Origin: K189A clade bacterium
GTDB lineage: Bacteria > Pseudomonadota > Gammaproteobacteria > Pseudomonadales > Azotimanducaceae
Length of the DNA stretch: 32,432 nucleotides
Direction: 5' to 3'
Assembly: GCA_902565895.1 (NCBI GenBank)
Contig: CACFGV010000023.1
Span: forward strand, 1-32,432
Shown: positions 8,691 through 16,426 of the stretch, in pieces
How positions within the stretch are numbered: the stretch's first letter is position 1
How the letters are laid out: every line of letters starts with the position of its first letter
The notes under the pieces: generated by a model
Told to the model about the DNA's origin: nothing
The model's input: the letters and a program-made list of their open reading frames with translations, nothing else
The model's database searches: none
Position numbers and translations under genes: made by a program

Positions 8691-9761
8691 CTAGGAGTTA
8701 GCGCGAATAAATGCCGCAATTACTTGGCAAAGCTCCTTGGGATTATCTTCTTGTACAAAGTGCCCACCGCCTTTGATGGTGGTATGCGGTTGGCCTGCGG
8801 TGCCTGGGACTCTGTCTAAAAAGGGCAGGTCGCCGCCCTTGCTTACCGGGTCGTCGTCGCCAAAAGCGCACAGAAACGGTTTTTGGTACTGCGAGAAGAA
8901 TTCCCAGGCCTTGGCCTGTGCTGCAAGAGATGGACTGGTTTTCATGGTTGGAACCTGGCTTGGCATTGCGCGCGGCCCCATTTTGTAGCTGTTGTCTGGG
9001 AATGGTGCGTCGTAGGCTTTGGCCAATGCGGTTCGTACCGGCGAAAGTTTGCGTAGGCCTAGACGGTAAAAAGCAAAGTCAATGGCCATGGCCAGCTTGC
9101 TACGTTGCTCTGTCATCATCGAAAGCAAGAAACCGGCGGGGAGGTCCTCGGTTTCCCAACAAAACTTCTGCCAATAGGCGAAGGCAATAGCTTGCGCGCG
9201 AGCACCACCACTTAGCGCTTGCATCATTTCAGGCAATGTTGGGGTGGGTTTATTGGCGCGGAAGTCCTCTACCTCGGCTACGACATCGTCGGGGGTGTCT
9301 GGGTTATAGGGCAGTCCGGTATTGGAAATCACCACACGCTCGAAGCGTTCTTCGTTGTCGGCGATCATACGTAGCCCAATAAGACCACCCCAGTCTTGGC
9401 CGAAGAATGTTATACCGCCAAGGTCATTGGCGCGTAACCAGGCGTTCATCCAGTCTACTTGCAGGTTGTAGCTGTAGTCTTCGCGGGTTGCTGGTTTGTC
9501 TGACTTACCATAGCCGGGTAGATCCGGCGCGATGACTCGAAAACCGTCGGCTACCAGCAGTGGAATCATTTTGCGATAAAGATAGCTCCATACGGGTTGG
9601 CCGTGCATGCACAATATAATAGGCGCGTCGGTATCGCCCTCGTCCAAATGGTGTATGCGCAAGTCACTGCCGTCGGCGGTTTTGATGGTGGTGTAATGAG
9701 GTGCAAACGGGTAGTCCGCTAAGCCTTCAAAGCAGGAATCTGGGGTGCGCAGGATCTTCAT
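8691..9761 (-). CDS. Haloalkane dehalogenase, HLD-I (DhlA-type)
   Basis: A 356-residue alpha/beta hydrolase that should hydrolyse carbon-halogen bonds of haloalkanes to an alcohol, halide and proton. The nucleophile D123 lies in GQDWGG, with W124 as a halide-binding residue. The oxyanion segment HGQPVWSYLYRKMIP starts at 53. The catalytic acid is probably in GDDDPV (302-304) and the base is H334 in GGGHFVQED. The stretch YDAPFPDNSYKMGPRAMP is characteristic of class I dehalogenases. Two oddities: Q55 stands where DhlA has Glu (HGEP), and the protein is about 45-55 residues longer than usual, mainly between 150 and 240 in the cap domain. A GAGAGG site precedes the ATG. A long inverted repeat lies about 30-70 bases upstream of the start. 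Confidence 0.9.
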   Translation of the reverse strand: MKILRTPDSCFEGLADYPFAPHYTTIKTADGSDLRIHHLDEGDTDAPIILCMHGQPVWSYLYRKMIPLLVADGFRVIAPDLPGYGKSDKPATREDYSYNLQVDWMNAWLRANDLGGITFFGQDWGGLIGLRMIADNEERFERVVISNTGLPYNPDTPDDVVAEVEDFRANKPTPTLPEMMQALSGGARAQAIAFAYWQKFCWETEDLPAGFLLSMMTEQRSKLAMAIDFAFYRLGLRKLSPVRTALAKAYDAPFPDNSYKMGPRAMPSQVPTMKTSPSLAAQAKAWEFFSQYQKPFLCAFGDDDPVSKGGDLPFLDRVPGTAGQPHTTIKGGGHFVQEDNPKELCQVIAAFIRANS

Positions 9762-9787
9762 TGAACAGCCTCTCAGAATGGCTTGAA

Positions 9788-9830
9788 TGCAGTTGGGCGA
9801 GAATAATGTAGTTCATTATTACCCAATGCA
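9788..9830. promoter_or_regulatory. Long imperfect inverted repeat upstream of the dehalogenase gene
   Basis: Left arm TGCA-g-TTGGG-cgag-AATAATG (9788-9808) and right arm CATTATT-a-CCCAA-TGCA (9814-9830) are complementary apart from small bulges, around a 5-base centre. All of it lies between a small unknown gene (ends 9881) and the start of the dehalogenase gene (9761). It could be an operator for a dimeric regulator or an mRNA hairpin in the leader. No run of T follows it on either strand, so an intrinsic terminator is unlikely. Confidence 0.45.
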
Positions 9831-9880
9831 AGAAGCAACCCCGCAGCCGTTCCAAGTCGTTTGCGGACCCCGGGTGATTG

Positions 9881-10108
9881 CTACGAGTGGCCACTGCCGC
9901 GCTGAATTTCAAACACACTGGTGCCCAGATTGTCGATCTCATACTGCAACAACCCCCGCATTGACTCGCTGCCCCGTGAATTTTTGAGCGCCTGAATCAG
10001 TAAAATCAGGGTGGCTTCTTCTACGTCTGTTTTATCCAAGCCGTTGCTGTCGGCGTATTGGTGCAGCTGGTCGATCAGCTCTCGTGCAATCGCGTATTTC
10101 GTGGTCAT
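9881..10108 (-). CDS. Small conserved-looking protein of unknown function
   Basis: A 75-residue product starting at ATG 10108 (MTTKYAIARELIDQLHQYAD). The frame stays open upstream to 10204, but the extra 32 residues look like non-coding translation. The sequence is mostly helical and acidic: an amphipathic first half, then a helix VEEATLILLIQALKNSRG and a short C-terminal part. There is no signal peptide or membrane segment. I do not recognise a family. It is divergent from the GST gene and upstream of the dehalogenase, separated from it by 119 bases that hold an inverted repeat. No good ribosome site is visible. Confidence 0.55.
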   Translation of the reverse strand: MTTKYAIARELIDQLHQYADSNGLDKTDVEEATLILLIQALKNSRGSESMRGLLQYEIDNLGTSVFEIQRGSGHS

Positions 10109-10241
10109 TGCTGAATTAGGTAGTGAACATTGCTCGACCCTAAGGTAGTTGTTGGCTCTCGGAACTCGGTAGTTGTACGCACTTGCTGTGGTGGCCGTTA
10201 CCATCTAAGCGCGACCAACAGTAGTCATTATTGGAAAAGTA

Positions 10242-10859
10242 ATGCCTAAGATCGAGCTGTACGAACTAGCGCCGACCCGTTCTGCCCGGGTGCGTTGGGT
10301 ATTGAAGGAAGCGCAACTCACCTATACCTCGTTGGGTAATCAAGTTGAAACCAGCGGCAGTGATGCGGTTAAGCAAATACACCCGCTGGGCAAATTGCCC
10401 GCTGCGCGAATCGATGGCAAGCCTTTGTTTGAATCTGCCGCCATAGCCACAGCAATTGCGGATTTGGTGCCGGAACAGAACTTGGTGGCCCGGCCAGGCA
10501 CTTGGGGGCGGGCTTTACATGACCAATGGGTGAGCTTTGCGCTCAGCGAAATGGAATGCTGGGTATCAAGTACCGAAATCAACAGCATTGATTTTGTGCT
10601 GCCTCCAGACCAACACGTGCCGGCCATTATTGACCAGAATAACGCCATGTTCAGGCGTAGCGCGGCGGCGCTAGATGGGGTGTTGAGTGAAGTGGATTAC
10701 CTGGTAGAGGGGCGCTTTAGCGTGACCGACATCATTGTGGGCTATACGCTGAATTTTGCTGAAGAGCAGGGTTTGCTGGCGCAGTATTCAAACTTGCGCG
10801 CCTATATGGAACGGTTGTACGCCCGGGAGCATTGCACGTTGGTGCGTCATGGCGACTGA
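10242..10859 (+). CDS. Glutathione S-transferase family protein
   Basis: A 205-residue protein with the two-domain GST layout. The N-terminal thioredoxin fold covers about 1-78: the first strand is IELYELAPTRSARVRWVLKEA with S14 as a possible catalytic residue, the cis-Pro segment is GKLPAAR, and the glutathione-binding ESAAIATAI motif follows. The helical C-terminal domain carries the N-capping box FSVTDIIVGYTL. GSTs conjugate glutathione to electrophiles, remove halogens or isomerise ring-cleavage products, any of which would suit this neighbourhood. GGAAAAG lies just before the ATG. The gene stands alone on the plus strand between two minus-strand units. The exact class is not resolved. 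Confidence 0.85.
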   Translation: MPKIELYELAPTRSARVRWVLKEAQLTYTSLGNQVETSGSDAVKQIHPLGKLPAARIDGKPLFESAAIATAIADLVPEQNLVARPGTWGRALHDQWVSFALSEMECWVSSTEINSIDFVLPPDQHVPAIIDQNNAMFRRSAAALDGVLSEVDYLVEGRFSVTDIIVGYTLNFAEEQGLLAQYSNLRAYMERLYAREHCTLVRHGD

Positions 10860-10867
10860 GCGCTCGA

Positions 10868-12541
10868 CTAACTTAAACCCAGTTCCTCAGCATACTGGTC
10901 GCGCATCACAAACTTTTGCATTTTGCCGGTAACGGTCATGGGGTATTCGTCTACCAGTTTGATGTATCGGGGTACTTTGAAGTGGGTGATTTGGCCAGCG
11001 CAATATTCGCGGATTTCTTCGGTTGTTAAAGGACTGTCGTCACGCACCTGCACCCAGGCTGCGACTTGTTCGCCATACTTGGCATCGGGCACGCCAAAGA
11101 CCTGCACTTCTTGAATGTCCGGATGGCTGTATAAGAATTCTTCGATTTCTCGTGGATAGACGTTTTCGCCGCCGCGAATAATCATGTCTTTTATTCGGCC
11201 CGTTATTTTTACGTAACCCTCGGCATCCATTTCACCGAGATCGCCGGAATGTAGCCAACCCTCTGGGTCGATGGTTTGTTCGGTGCGTTCGGGATCTTCC
11301 CAATAGCCCAACATCACACCGTACCCGCGCGCGCATACCTCTCCGGTTTCGCCGATGTTTGCCAAGCTGCCGTCTTCGCGGCAGATTTTGATTTCCCAAT
11401 TGGTATGCGGCCGCCCGACTGTGCTGACTCTGGCTTCAAAGGGGTCGTCCATTTCTGTCATGGTGTCTACCGGGCTGCACTCTGTTTGACCGTAGGCAAT
11501 GACAATGCCATTCAAGTCCATGTCACTGATTAGCCGTTTCATGAGCTCTCGCGGACACGTGGAACCGGCAATGACGCCAGTGCGCAACGAACTGACGTCG
11601 TAGTTCGCAAAGTCTGGGTCGTCCAGTTCAGCAATGAACATAGTAGGTACGCCATGCAGCGCGGTGCATTGTTCGTCTTGTACCGCTTGCAAGACCGGCT
11701 GCGGTTCAAACGCTTCGCAGGGTAATACCATAGTGGCGCCATGGCTGATGCAACAAAGGGTGCCCATAACCATGCCGAAGCAGTGGTACAAGGGCACCGG
11801 AATGCACAACTTATCAGCAGAACTAAGTTGCATATTACGACCGACAAAATAGGCGTTATTTAAAATGTTGCGGTGGGTCAGGGTGGCACCCTTGGGGTTT
11901 CCGGTGGTGCCGCTGGTGAACTGAATGTTGATGGCGTCGTTGGCATCGAGCTGTGCCTCGATGGTGCTTAACTGGGCGTATTCGTTGGCGCCGCCAAGCT
12001 GGCAAACAGCGTCGAAGTTATGCATACCCGGCGTTGTAGCCGAGCCCATACGAATAACGTGTTTGAGGTGCGGTAATTTTTGCGCGCTGAGTTCTCCGGG
12101 CGCGCATGATTGCAGTTCAGGAGCCAGGGTTTGCAGCATCTCAAGGTAGTAACTGGTTTTGAACGACTCTGCACTGATGATGGCTTTGCAGCTGACTTTG
12201 TTCAGAGCGTATTCCAGTTCGTAGAGTCGATACGCGGGATTGATGCACACCATGATGGCGCCAATTTTGGCCGTGGCGAACTGGGTCAATACCCATTCGT
12301 ATCGATTGGGTGACCAGATCGCGACGCGATCTCCCCTAAAAAGCCCGAGCTTCAGTAGTCCTGTGGCAAGTTTATCGACTTCAGCTAAAAACTCGGCGTA
12401 GCTCCAGCGAATGTTCTGATGCGGCATGATCAGCCCGGGGTGGTTAGGCTGAGCTGCGGCAATTTCATTTAGGCGTTGGCCAATGGTGGATTCAATTGGA
12501 TCCGCGGTCTGACCTTGGGCGTAAGCTCGGGTGAGGGTCAC
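10868..12541 (-). CDS. Acyl-CoA synthetase, AMP-binding (ACSF2/FadD-like)
   Basis: A 557-residue adenylate-forming ligase that should activate a carboxylic acid with ATP and CoA. The P-loop-like motif FTSGTTGNPKG is at 208-218, with the AYGQTECSP motif further on. The hinge YVKITGRIKDMIIRGGENVYP and the catalytic K540 (TGKMQK) near the C-terminus complete the set. The sequence resembles the medium/long-chain ACSF2 group (for example NPAYRLYELEYALNKV). The GTG at 12541 is placed 6 bases after AAGGAG; an ATG at 12546 reads ATG-CTG-TGA and stops at once. It follows a VOC gene by 35 bases on the same strand. It would feed a ring-cleavage or side-chain acid into beta-oxidation. Confidence 0.92.
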   Translation of the reverse strand: MTLTRAYAQGQTADPIESTIGQRLNEIAAAQPNHPGLIMPHQNIRWSYAEFLAEVDKLATGLLKLGLFRGDRVAIWSPNRYEWVLTQFATAKIGAIMVCINPAYRLYELEYALNKVSCKAIISAESFKTSYYLEMLQTLAPELQSCAPGELSAQKLPHLKHVIRMGSATTPGMHNFDAVCQLGGANEYAQLSTIEAQLDANDAINIQFTSGTTGNPKGATLTHRNILNNAYFVGRNMQLSSADKLCIPVPLYHCFGMVMGTLCCISHGATMVLPCEAFEPQPVLQAVQDEQCTALHGVPTMFIAELDDPDFANYDVSSLRTGVIAGSTCPRELMKRLISDMDLNGIVIAYGQTECSPVDTMTEMDDPFEARVSTVGRPHTNWEIKICREDGSLANIGETGEVCARGYGVMLGYWEDPERTEQTIDPEGWLHSGDLGEMDAEGYVKITGRIKDMIIRGGENVYPREIEEFLYSHPDIQEVQVFGVPDAKYGEQVAAWVQVRDDSPLTTEEIREYCAGQITHFKVPRYIKLVDEYPMTVTGKMQKFVMRDQYAEELGLS

Positions 12542-12576
12542 AGCATGCTCCTTAGATAAGTAAACGAAACGGGCGC

Positions 12577-13113
12577 TTAGCGGTTATTCAGCTCGCGGCG
12601 ACGCTGAGCATAGTAGTTTTCTCGCGCTTGAAAAGACGCCTCGTGTCCAAAGGTGGCTTCAACCCAGGCAAGGGCCTGGTCTTCTGACAGGTTGATGTCC
12701 CAGCGTTCGCCTTGAGGTTGGGCGACGTGCCAAGGAGTATCCCAAAATACTTCTAAGCCATTGCCTTCTGGGTCGTTAAAGTAAATCGACAAGGTATTGC
12801 CGTGGGACATTGGCCCGACCTTAATTCCGTCTATGGGCTGCAACGCGTCATACAAGGCTTTTAGGTCGGCAAACTCAGTAACGCGAAAAGCGAAGTGGTT
12901 CACCGAATTGGATGACTCCGCGTCCTGCCGCACCGGCAACATGGCCAATTGATGGTGCTCCTCAGGGTTCTGGCTTAGGAAAATGATGTCGGGCCCTTGT
13001 TCACCTAACGGGCCGCGGTCGGTGATTTCGAAACCAAGTACGCGGGTATAAAAGTCCAGCATCACTGCCTCGTCGCGGACATACATCACTGCATGAGACC
13101 AAGTTAACAACAT
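12577..13113 (-). CDS. VOC family protein, extradiol dioxygenase-like
   Basis: A 178-residue glyoxalase/extradiol dioxygenase-fold protein. I chose ATG 13113 (MLLTWSHAVMYV) because it has a GAGAGGAGG site and begins the fold. An open stretch to 13218 upstream lacks family likeness. The 2-His-1-Glu metal triad is complete: H7, H73 (VNHFAFRV) and E121 (NGLEVFWDTPW). The FNDPEGN turn before the Glu is typical. A charged helical C-terminus (residues 140-178) follows. It is the first gene of a two-gene unit with the acyl-CoA ligase. It may cleave or rearrange an aromatic diol or related intermediate; which one is unknown. Confidence 0.85.
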   Translation of the reverse strand: MLLTWSHAVMYVRDEAVMLDFYTRVLGFEITDRGPLGEQGPDIIFLSQNPEEHHQLAMLPVRQDAESSNSVNHFAFRVTEFADLKALYDALQPIDGIKVGPMSHGNTLSIYFNDPEGNGLEVFWDTPWHVAQPQGERWDINLSEDQALAWVEATFGHEASFQARENYYAQRRRELNNR

Positions 13114-13295
13114 GGTCTGAGCCTCCTCTCTTCTAGTACGTCGATAAAACCATTGTTGTGGTGATGTGACCAGTGTCTTCGACCAGGGTATCGCGCAGTT
13201 CCTGAACAGTTGGAGCAATTTCTCCGTCGCAAACGTGGTCTGTGATGGTTAGCCCGTGCTACATTTTATGGCCTGAGCCAACCGAGGAGTGAGTG

Positions 13296-15554
13296 ATGGC
13301 AGATGCAGTGGACTACAAACAGATTGGCAGTCGCCCGGTACGGCCCGATGGACTCGACAAGGTGACGGGTCGAGCGCAGTTTGGTGCCGATACGGTGTTG
13401 CCGAATATGATCCATGGCAAAGTGCTGCGCAGTGCTCATGCCCACGCCAAAATCAAGGGCATTGATGTCAGCGGTGCATTGGCGTTGCCGGGTGTTTTCG
13501 CGGCGATCAGCGGAGCGGACTTCCCTGGTGGCGGCATTGAAGGCGAGGTGGGCGGTGAAGGCGGTGGCACACTGAGCGATGTGGCTAAAAACGTTATGGC
13601 CAGAGATAAGGTGCTTTATCACGGACACACTGTGGCGGCGGTAGCGGCGGCAACGCCAATGATCGCTGAGGCGGCACTTGCTGCCATTAAGGTGGAGTAC
13701 GAACCGCTGTCACCGGTGCTGGATGTATTGCACGCTATGCAGTCAGATGCGCCCTTGGTAGATGAGAACAATTATACCAACCTGCCGGAAAAGCCTGAGA
13801 GTCCGAGCAATGTAGCGAATCTGGGTCGGTTGGAACGTGGCAACCTGGAAGAGGGTTTTGCGGCTGCTGATGTTGTGGTGGAGCGTGAGTTCGAGTGCCC
13901 GATGACGCATCAGGGTTATATTGAACCTCAAGCCTGTGTTGCCAGTATTGATGAAAACGGACGGGGTACGGTGTGGTGTTCCACCCAAGGGCATTTTGAG
14001 TTCCGTGCGGCTACCTCGAAGATTCTTGGCAAAGATCTCGCTGATTTGAAAATCGTTCCAATGGAAATTGGTGGCGGCTTTGGCGGTAAAACCGTGGTCT
14101 ATTTAGAGCCACTGGCGGTTATGCTTTCTGAAAAGTCGGGTCGCCCAGTAAAGATGGCCATGAGTCGGGAAGAAGTATTTCGCGCGACGGGACCCGCCTC
14201 GGCGTCAGTAGCTCGGGTAAAAGTGGGAGCCAAACGCGATGGCACCATTACGGCGGCCCAGGCCTGGGTCGCTTACGAAGCAGGTGCCTTCGCTGGCGCA
14301 CCTTATATGCCTGGCGCTATGGCGATTTTTGCCCCCTACGAGTTAGAAAATTTCCTTGTCGAAACCTTCGATGTGTTGGTGAATAAACCTAAAGTGGCTG
14401 CCTATCGCGCGCCCGGCGCGCCGCAGTCGATGCACGCCTTTGAATGCGCGTTAGATGAGATTGCGCAACTTATCGATATGGACCCCATCGATCTGCGTTT
14501 ACACAACGCGGCGGACGAAGGTACCCAAGCTAGCTATGGGCCGAAATTTCCGCCCATTGGTTTCAAAGCCTGTTTGCAAGCGGCCAAGGACCACCCAAAT
14601 TACCAGGCACCGGTGCCTGAAGGCGCAGGCCGTGGTGTGGCAGCAGGGTTCTGGTTCAACGTGGGTATGCAATCCAGTGCTGAGGTGCATATCAATGAAA
14701 ACGGCACCGTTATGGTCATTGAAGGCAGTCCTGACATTGGAGGCTCCCGCGCCTCAATGTGTCTGATGGCGGCAGAGACCCTGGGCGTGGAGTACGACAA
14801 AGTTCGTGCCCAGGTGGCGGATACCGAAAGCACCGGTTTCTGCAATGTTACCGGCGGCAGCCGAACAACCTTTGCCACTGGTATGGCGGTGACCCGGGCG
14901 TGTGAAGACGTAATCGCTGAATGTAAAAAGCGTGCAGCCATGACTTGGGGCCTTGACGAAGACCAAGTGGAATGGGAAGACGGGCAGGCGATACCTGGGC
15001 CTGGGGTTAACGCAGACGTGAAGGCATTGAGCCTTGCAGATTTAGCGGGCAAAGCAGCCAAGACTGGCGGACCAATTCAGGGCCGTGCATCTCTTAATGC
15101 CCAGGGTGCAGGTGCGAGTTTCTCGGTGAACTTTGGCGATCTGCGAGTCGATCAAGAAACCGGCAAAGTAGACGTGTTGTCCTATACCGCGGTGCAGGAT
15201 GCGGGCAAAGCGATTCATCCGTCTTACGTTGAGGGCCAGATGCAGGGCGGTGCCGCTCAGGGTTTAGGCTGGGCGCTGAATGAAGAATACATTTTCAGTG
15301 ACGACGGCGTGTTGCAGAACGCAGGCTTTCTAGACTATCGCATTCCAGTGTGTTCCGACCTACCGATGATTGACACCAGCATTGTTGAAGTGGCCAACCC
15401 AAGTCACCCTTACGGGGTACGCGGTGTTGGCGAAACACCCATTGTTGCACCTCTCGCGGTAGCAGCGAACGCGGTGTCTCGATCCCTTGACATGCGCATA
15501 TGTAAATTGCCGTTGTCGCCGCCGAACTTGTTAGAAGCTATTGATGGCGAATAG
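13296..15554 (+). CDS. Xanthine dehydrogenase-family molybdopterin-binding subunit (orphan)
   Basis: A 752-residue large subunit of the molybdenum hydroxylase family (CoxL/XdhB/aldehyde oxidase type). It begins with the usual GSRPVRPDGLDKVTGRAQF segment, then has the glycine-rich loop EIGGGFGGK, the AYRAPGAPQSMHAFE cofactor segment and a GVRGVGET end motif whose E713 is the predicted catalytic base. These enzymes insert oxygen from water next to a heteroatom or carbonyl. The [2Fe-2S] and FAD subunits that normally accompany it are not in the window, so its electron route is unknown. ATG 13296 is preferred over the GTG one codon earlier; GAGGAGTGAG precedes both. A MoaD-like gene follows after 22 bases. 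Confidence 0.9.
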   Translation: MADAVDYKQIGSRPVRPDGLDKVTGRAQFGADTVLPNMIHGKVLRSAHAHAKIKGIDVSGALALPGVFAAISGADFPGGGIEGEVGGEGGGTLSDVAKNVMARDKVLYHGHTVAAVAAATPMIAEAALAAIKVEYEPLSPVLDVLHAMQSDAPLVDENNYTNLPEKPESPSNVANLGRLERGNLEEGFAAADVVVEREFECPMTHQGYIEPQACVASIDENGRGTVWCSTQGHFEFRAATSKILGKDLADLKIVPMEIGGGFGGKTVVYLEPLAVMLSEKSGRPVKMAMSREEVFRATGPASASVARVKVGAKRDGTITAAQAWVAYEAGAFAGAPYMPGAMAIFAPYELENFLVETFDVLVNKPKVAAYRAPGAPQSMHAFECALDEIAQLIDMDPIDLRLHNAADEGTQASYGPKFPPIGFKACLQAAKDHPNYQAPVPEGAGRGVAAGFWFNVGMQSSAEVHINENGTVMVIEGSPDIGGSRASMCLMAAETLGVEYDKVRAQVADTESTGFCNVTGGSRTTFATGMAVTRACEDVIAECKKRAAMTWGLDEDQVEWEDGQAIPGPGVNADVKALSLADLAGKAAKTGGPIQGRASLNAQGAGASFSVNFGDLRVDQETGKVDVLSYTAVQDAGKAIHPSYVEGQMQGGAAQGLGWALNEEYIFSDDGVLQNAGFLDYRIPVCSDLPMIDTSIVEVANPSHPYGVRGVGETPIVAPLAVAANAVSRSLDMRICKLPLSPPNLLEAIDGE

Positions 15555-15576
15555 CTGATCCTAGCCGGGGTACCTC

Positions 15577-15819
15577 GTGGCGCAGATCACGTTGCCGGAT
15601 GAATGTGCCGCCATTACTGGCGGCCAATGTTCGTTAACCCTTAGCGCTGAAAACTATCGAGATCTGCGAGCGATGTTGGTACAGCAATGGCCAGATCTGG
15701 ATGTGTTGCTGGACCGCTACGCTGTGGCTATTGATGGTCAAATTTACCAAGACGCCTTTATGGAACCCTTGAACGAGGACAGCGAAGTATTTTTTATGCC
15801 GCGGATTGAGGGGGGCTAA
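15577..15819 (+). CDS. MoaD/ThiS-like sulfur carrier protein
   Basis: An 80-residue protein with a beta-grasp layout: a first strand AQITLPDE, a helix ENYRDLRAMLVQQWPDLDVLL, then YAVAIDGQIY and EVFFMPRIEGG. It ends in Gly-Gly, the terminus that is adenylated and thiocarboxylated in MoaD and ThiS proteins. It directly follows a molybdenum hydroxylase subunit with a GTG start at 15577, so it may supply sulfur for that enzyme's cofactor or for its maturation. A general molybdopterin synthase role cannot be excluded, but no MoaE is nearby. Its stop overlaps by 4 bases the stop of the convergent DUF2239 gene. Confidence 0.78.
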   Translation: MAQITLPDECAAITGGQCSLTLSAENYRDLRAMLVQQWPDLDVLLDRYAVAIDGQIYQDAFMEPLNEDSEVFFMPRIEGG

Positions 15820-16379
15820 ATAGCTGCCACAGCCAGCGCAATAGCGGTGTCTGCGATGTCTTTGGGCCATACTTGAGTGTGTTGTTTGAACGTTTCCAGG
15901 TCCCGGGCATACAAAGCCCGCAGGGCTTCTTCATAACCTTGCAGATCTCCGGCCATGGCTTGGCAGAAGCGATAAGCTTTTTGTTGCGCTTGATGTTGTG
16001 CAAATTGCCGTTGTTGTTCTGGGTCTTTGCGGGCTGCAGAAACCAGTTTGCGCAAAGTCACCGATGCGCCGCCGGGTTGTTGTGCCAACCATTCCCAGTG
16101 GCGCGGCAATAGCGTCACTTCGCGGCCAATTACCCCCAGTTTTGGCCGGCCGCGCCTACGATTTGGTTTGCTGTTGCCTTGTTGCGGGTAACTGTCGATG
16201 CGCCAAGCCACGTCCTCGGCGCTGCCGCTCAGGTCAACATCCACAACGCTGAATGTGCTCTCATCGAAAATCACTACGCCGGCCTCGTGCAAGTGGTGCA
16301 AGTGTTCATGGGCCGCAAGTGCGGCCTCACGCAAGGACCCGCGGGCAATACGCCGGGTCAAGTTAAAAGTGCTGTACAT
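15816..16379 (-). CDS. DUF2239 family protein
   Basis: A 187-residue protein matching DUF2239. It has an N-terminal domain with VVIFDESTFSVVDVDLSG, a basic linker (NRRRGRPKLGVIGREVTLL) and the very typical PRHWEWLAQQPGGASVTLRKLV. A helical C-terminus follows. The family has no known activity. The RRRGRPK stretch resembles an AT-hook-like basic patch and the later part may be helix-turn-helix-like, so DNA binding is a possibility but unproven. No clear ribosome site precedes ATG 16379. Instead a short inverted repeat (16388-16418) sits immediately upstream. The PHP-type gene upstream ends 47 bases before it on the same strand. Confidence 0.85.
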   Translation of the reverse strand: MYSTFNLTRRIARGSLREAALAAHEHLHHLHEAGVVIFDESTFSVVDVDLSGSAEDVAWRIDSYPQQGNSKPNRRRGRPKLGVIGREVTLLPRHWEWLAQQPGGASVTLRKLVSAARKDPEQQRQFAQHQAQQKAYRFCQAMAGDLQGYEEALRALYARDLETFKQHTQVWPKDIADTAIALAVAAI

Positions 16380-16387
16380 ATCTATCG

Positions 16388-16418
16388 GGGTAATAATTGG
16401 ATTTTTGAAATATTACCC
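16388..16418. promoter_or_regulatory. Short inverted repeat before the DUF2239 gene
   Basis: GGGTAATA (16388-16395) and TATTACCC (16411-16418) form a perfect 8-base inverted repeat with a 15-base centre. The repeat begins 8 bases before the DUF2239 start codon, in the 47-base gap after the PHP-type gene. There is no T run after it on the minus strand. It might be an operator or a translation-controlling hairpin. TATTACCC also occurs in the right arm of the repeat at 9814-9830. Confidence 0.3.
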
Positions 16419-16426
16419 GGATAAAA

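Noticed and set aside
13230-13266. A sigma-70 promoter with TACATT as -10 before the molybdenum hydroxylase gene
   Set aside because: No acceptable -35 hexamer is found 16-18 bases upstream, so the call would rest on one weak box.
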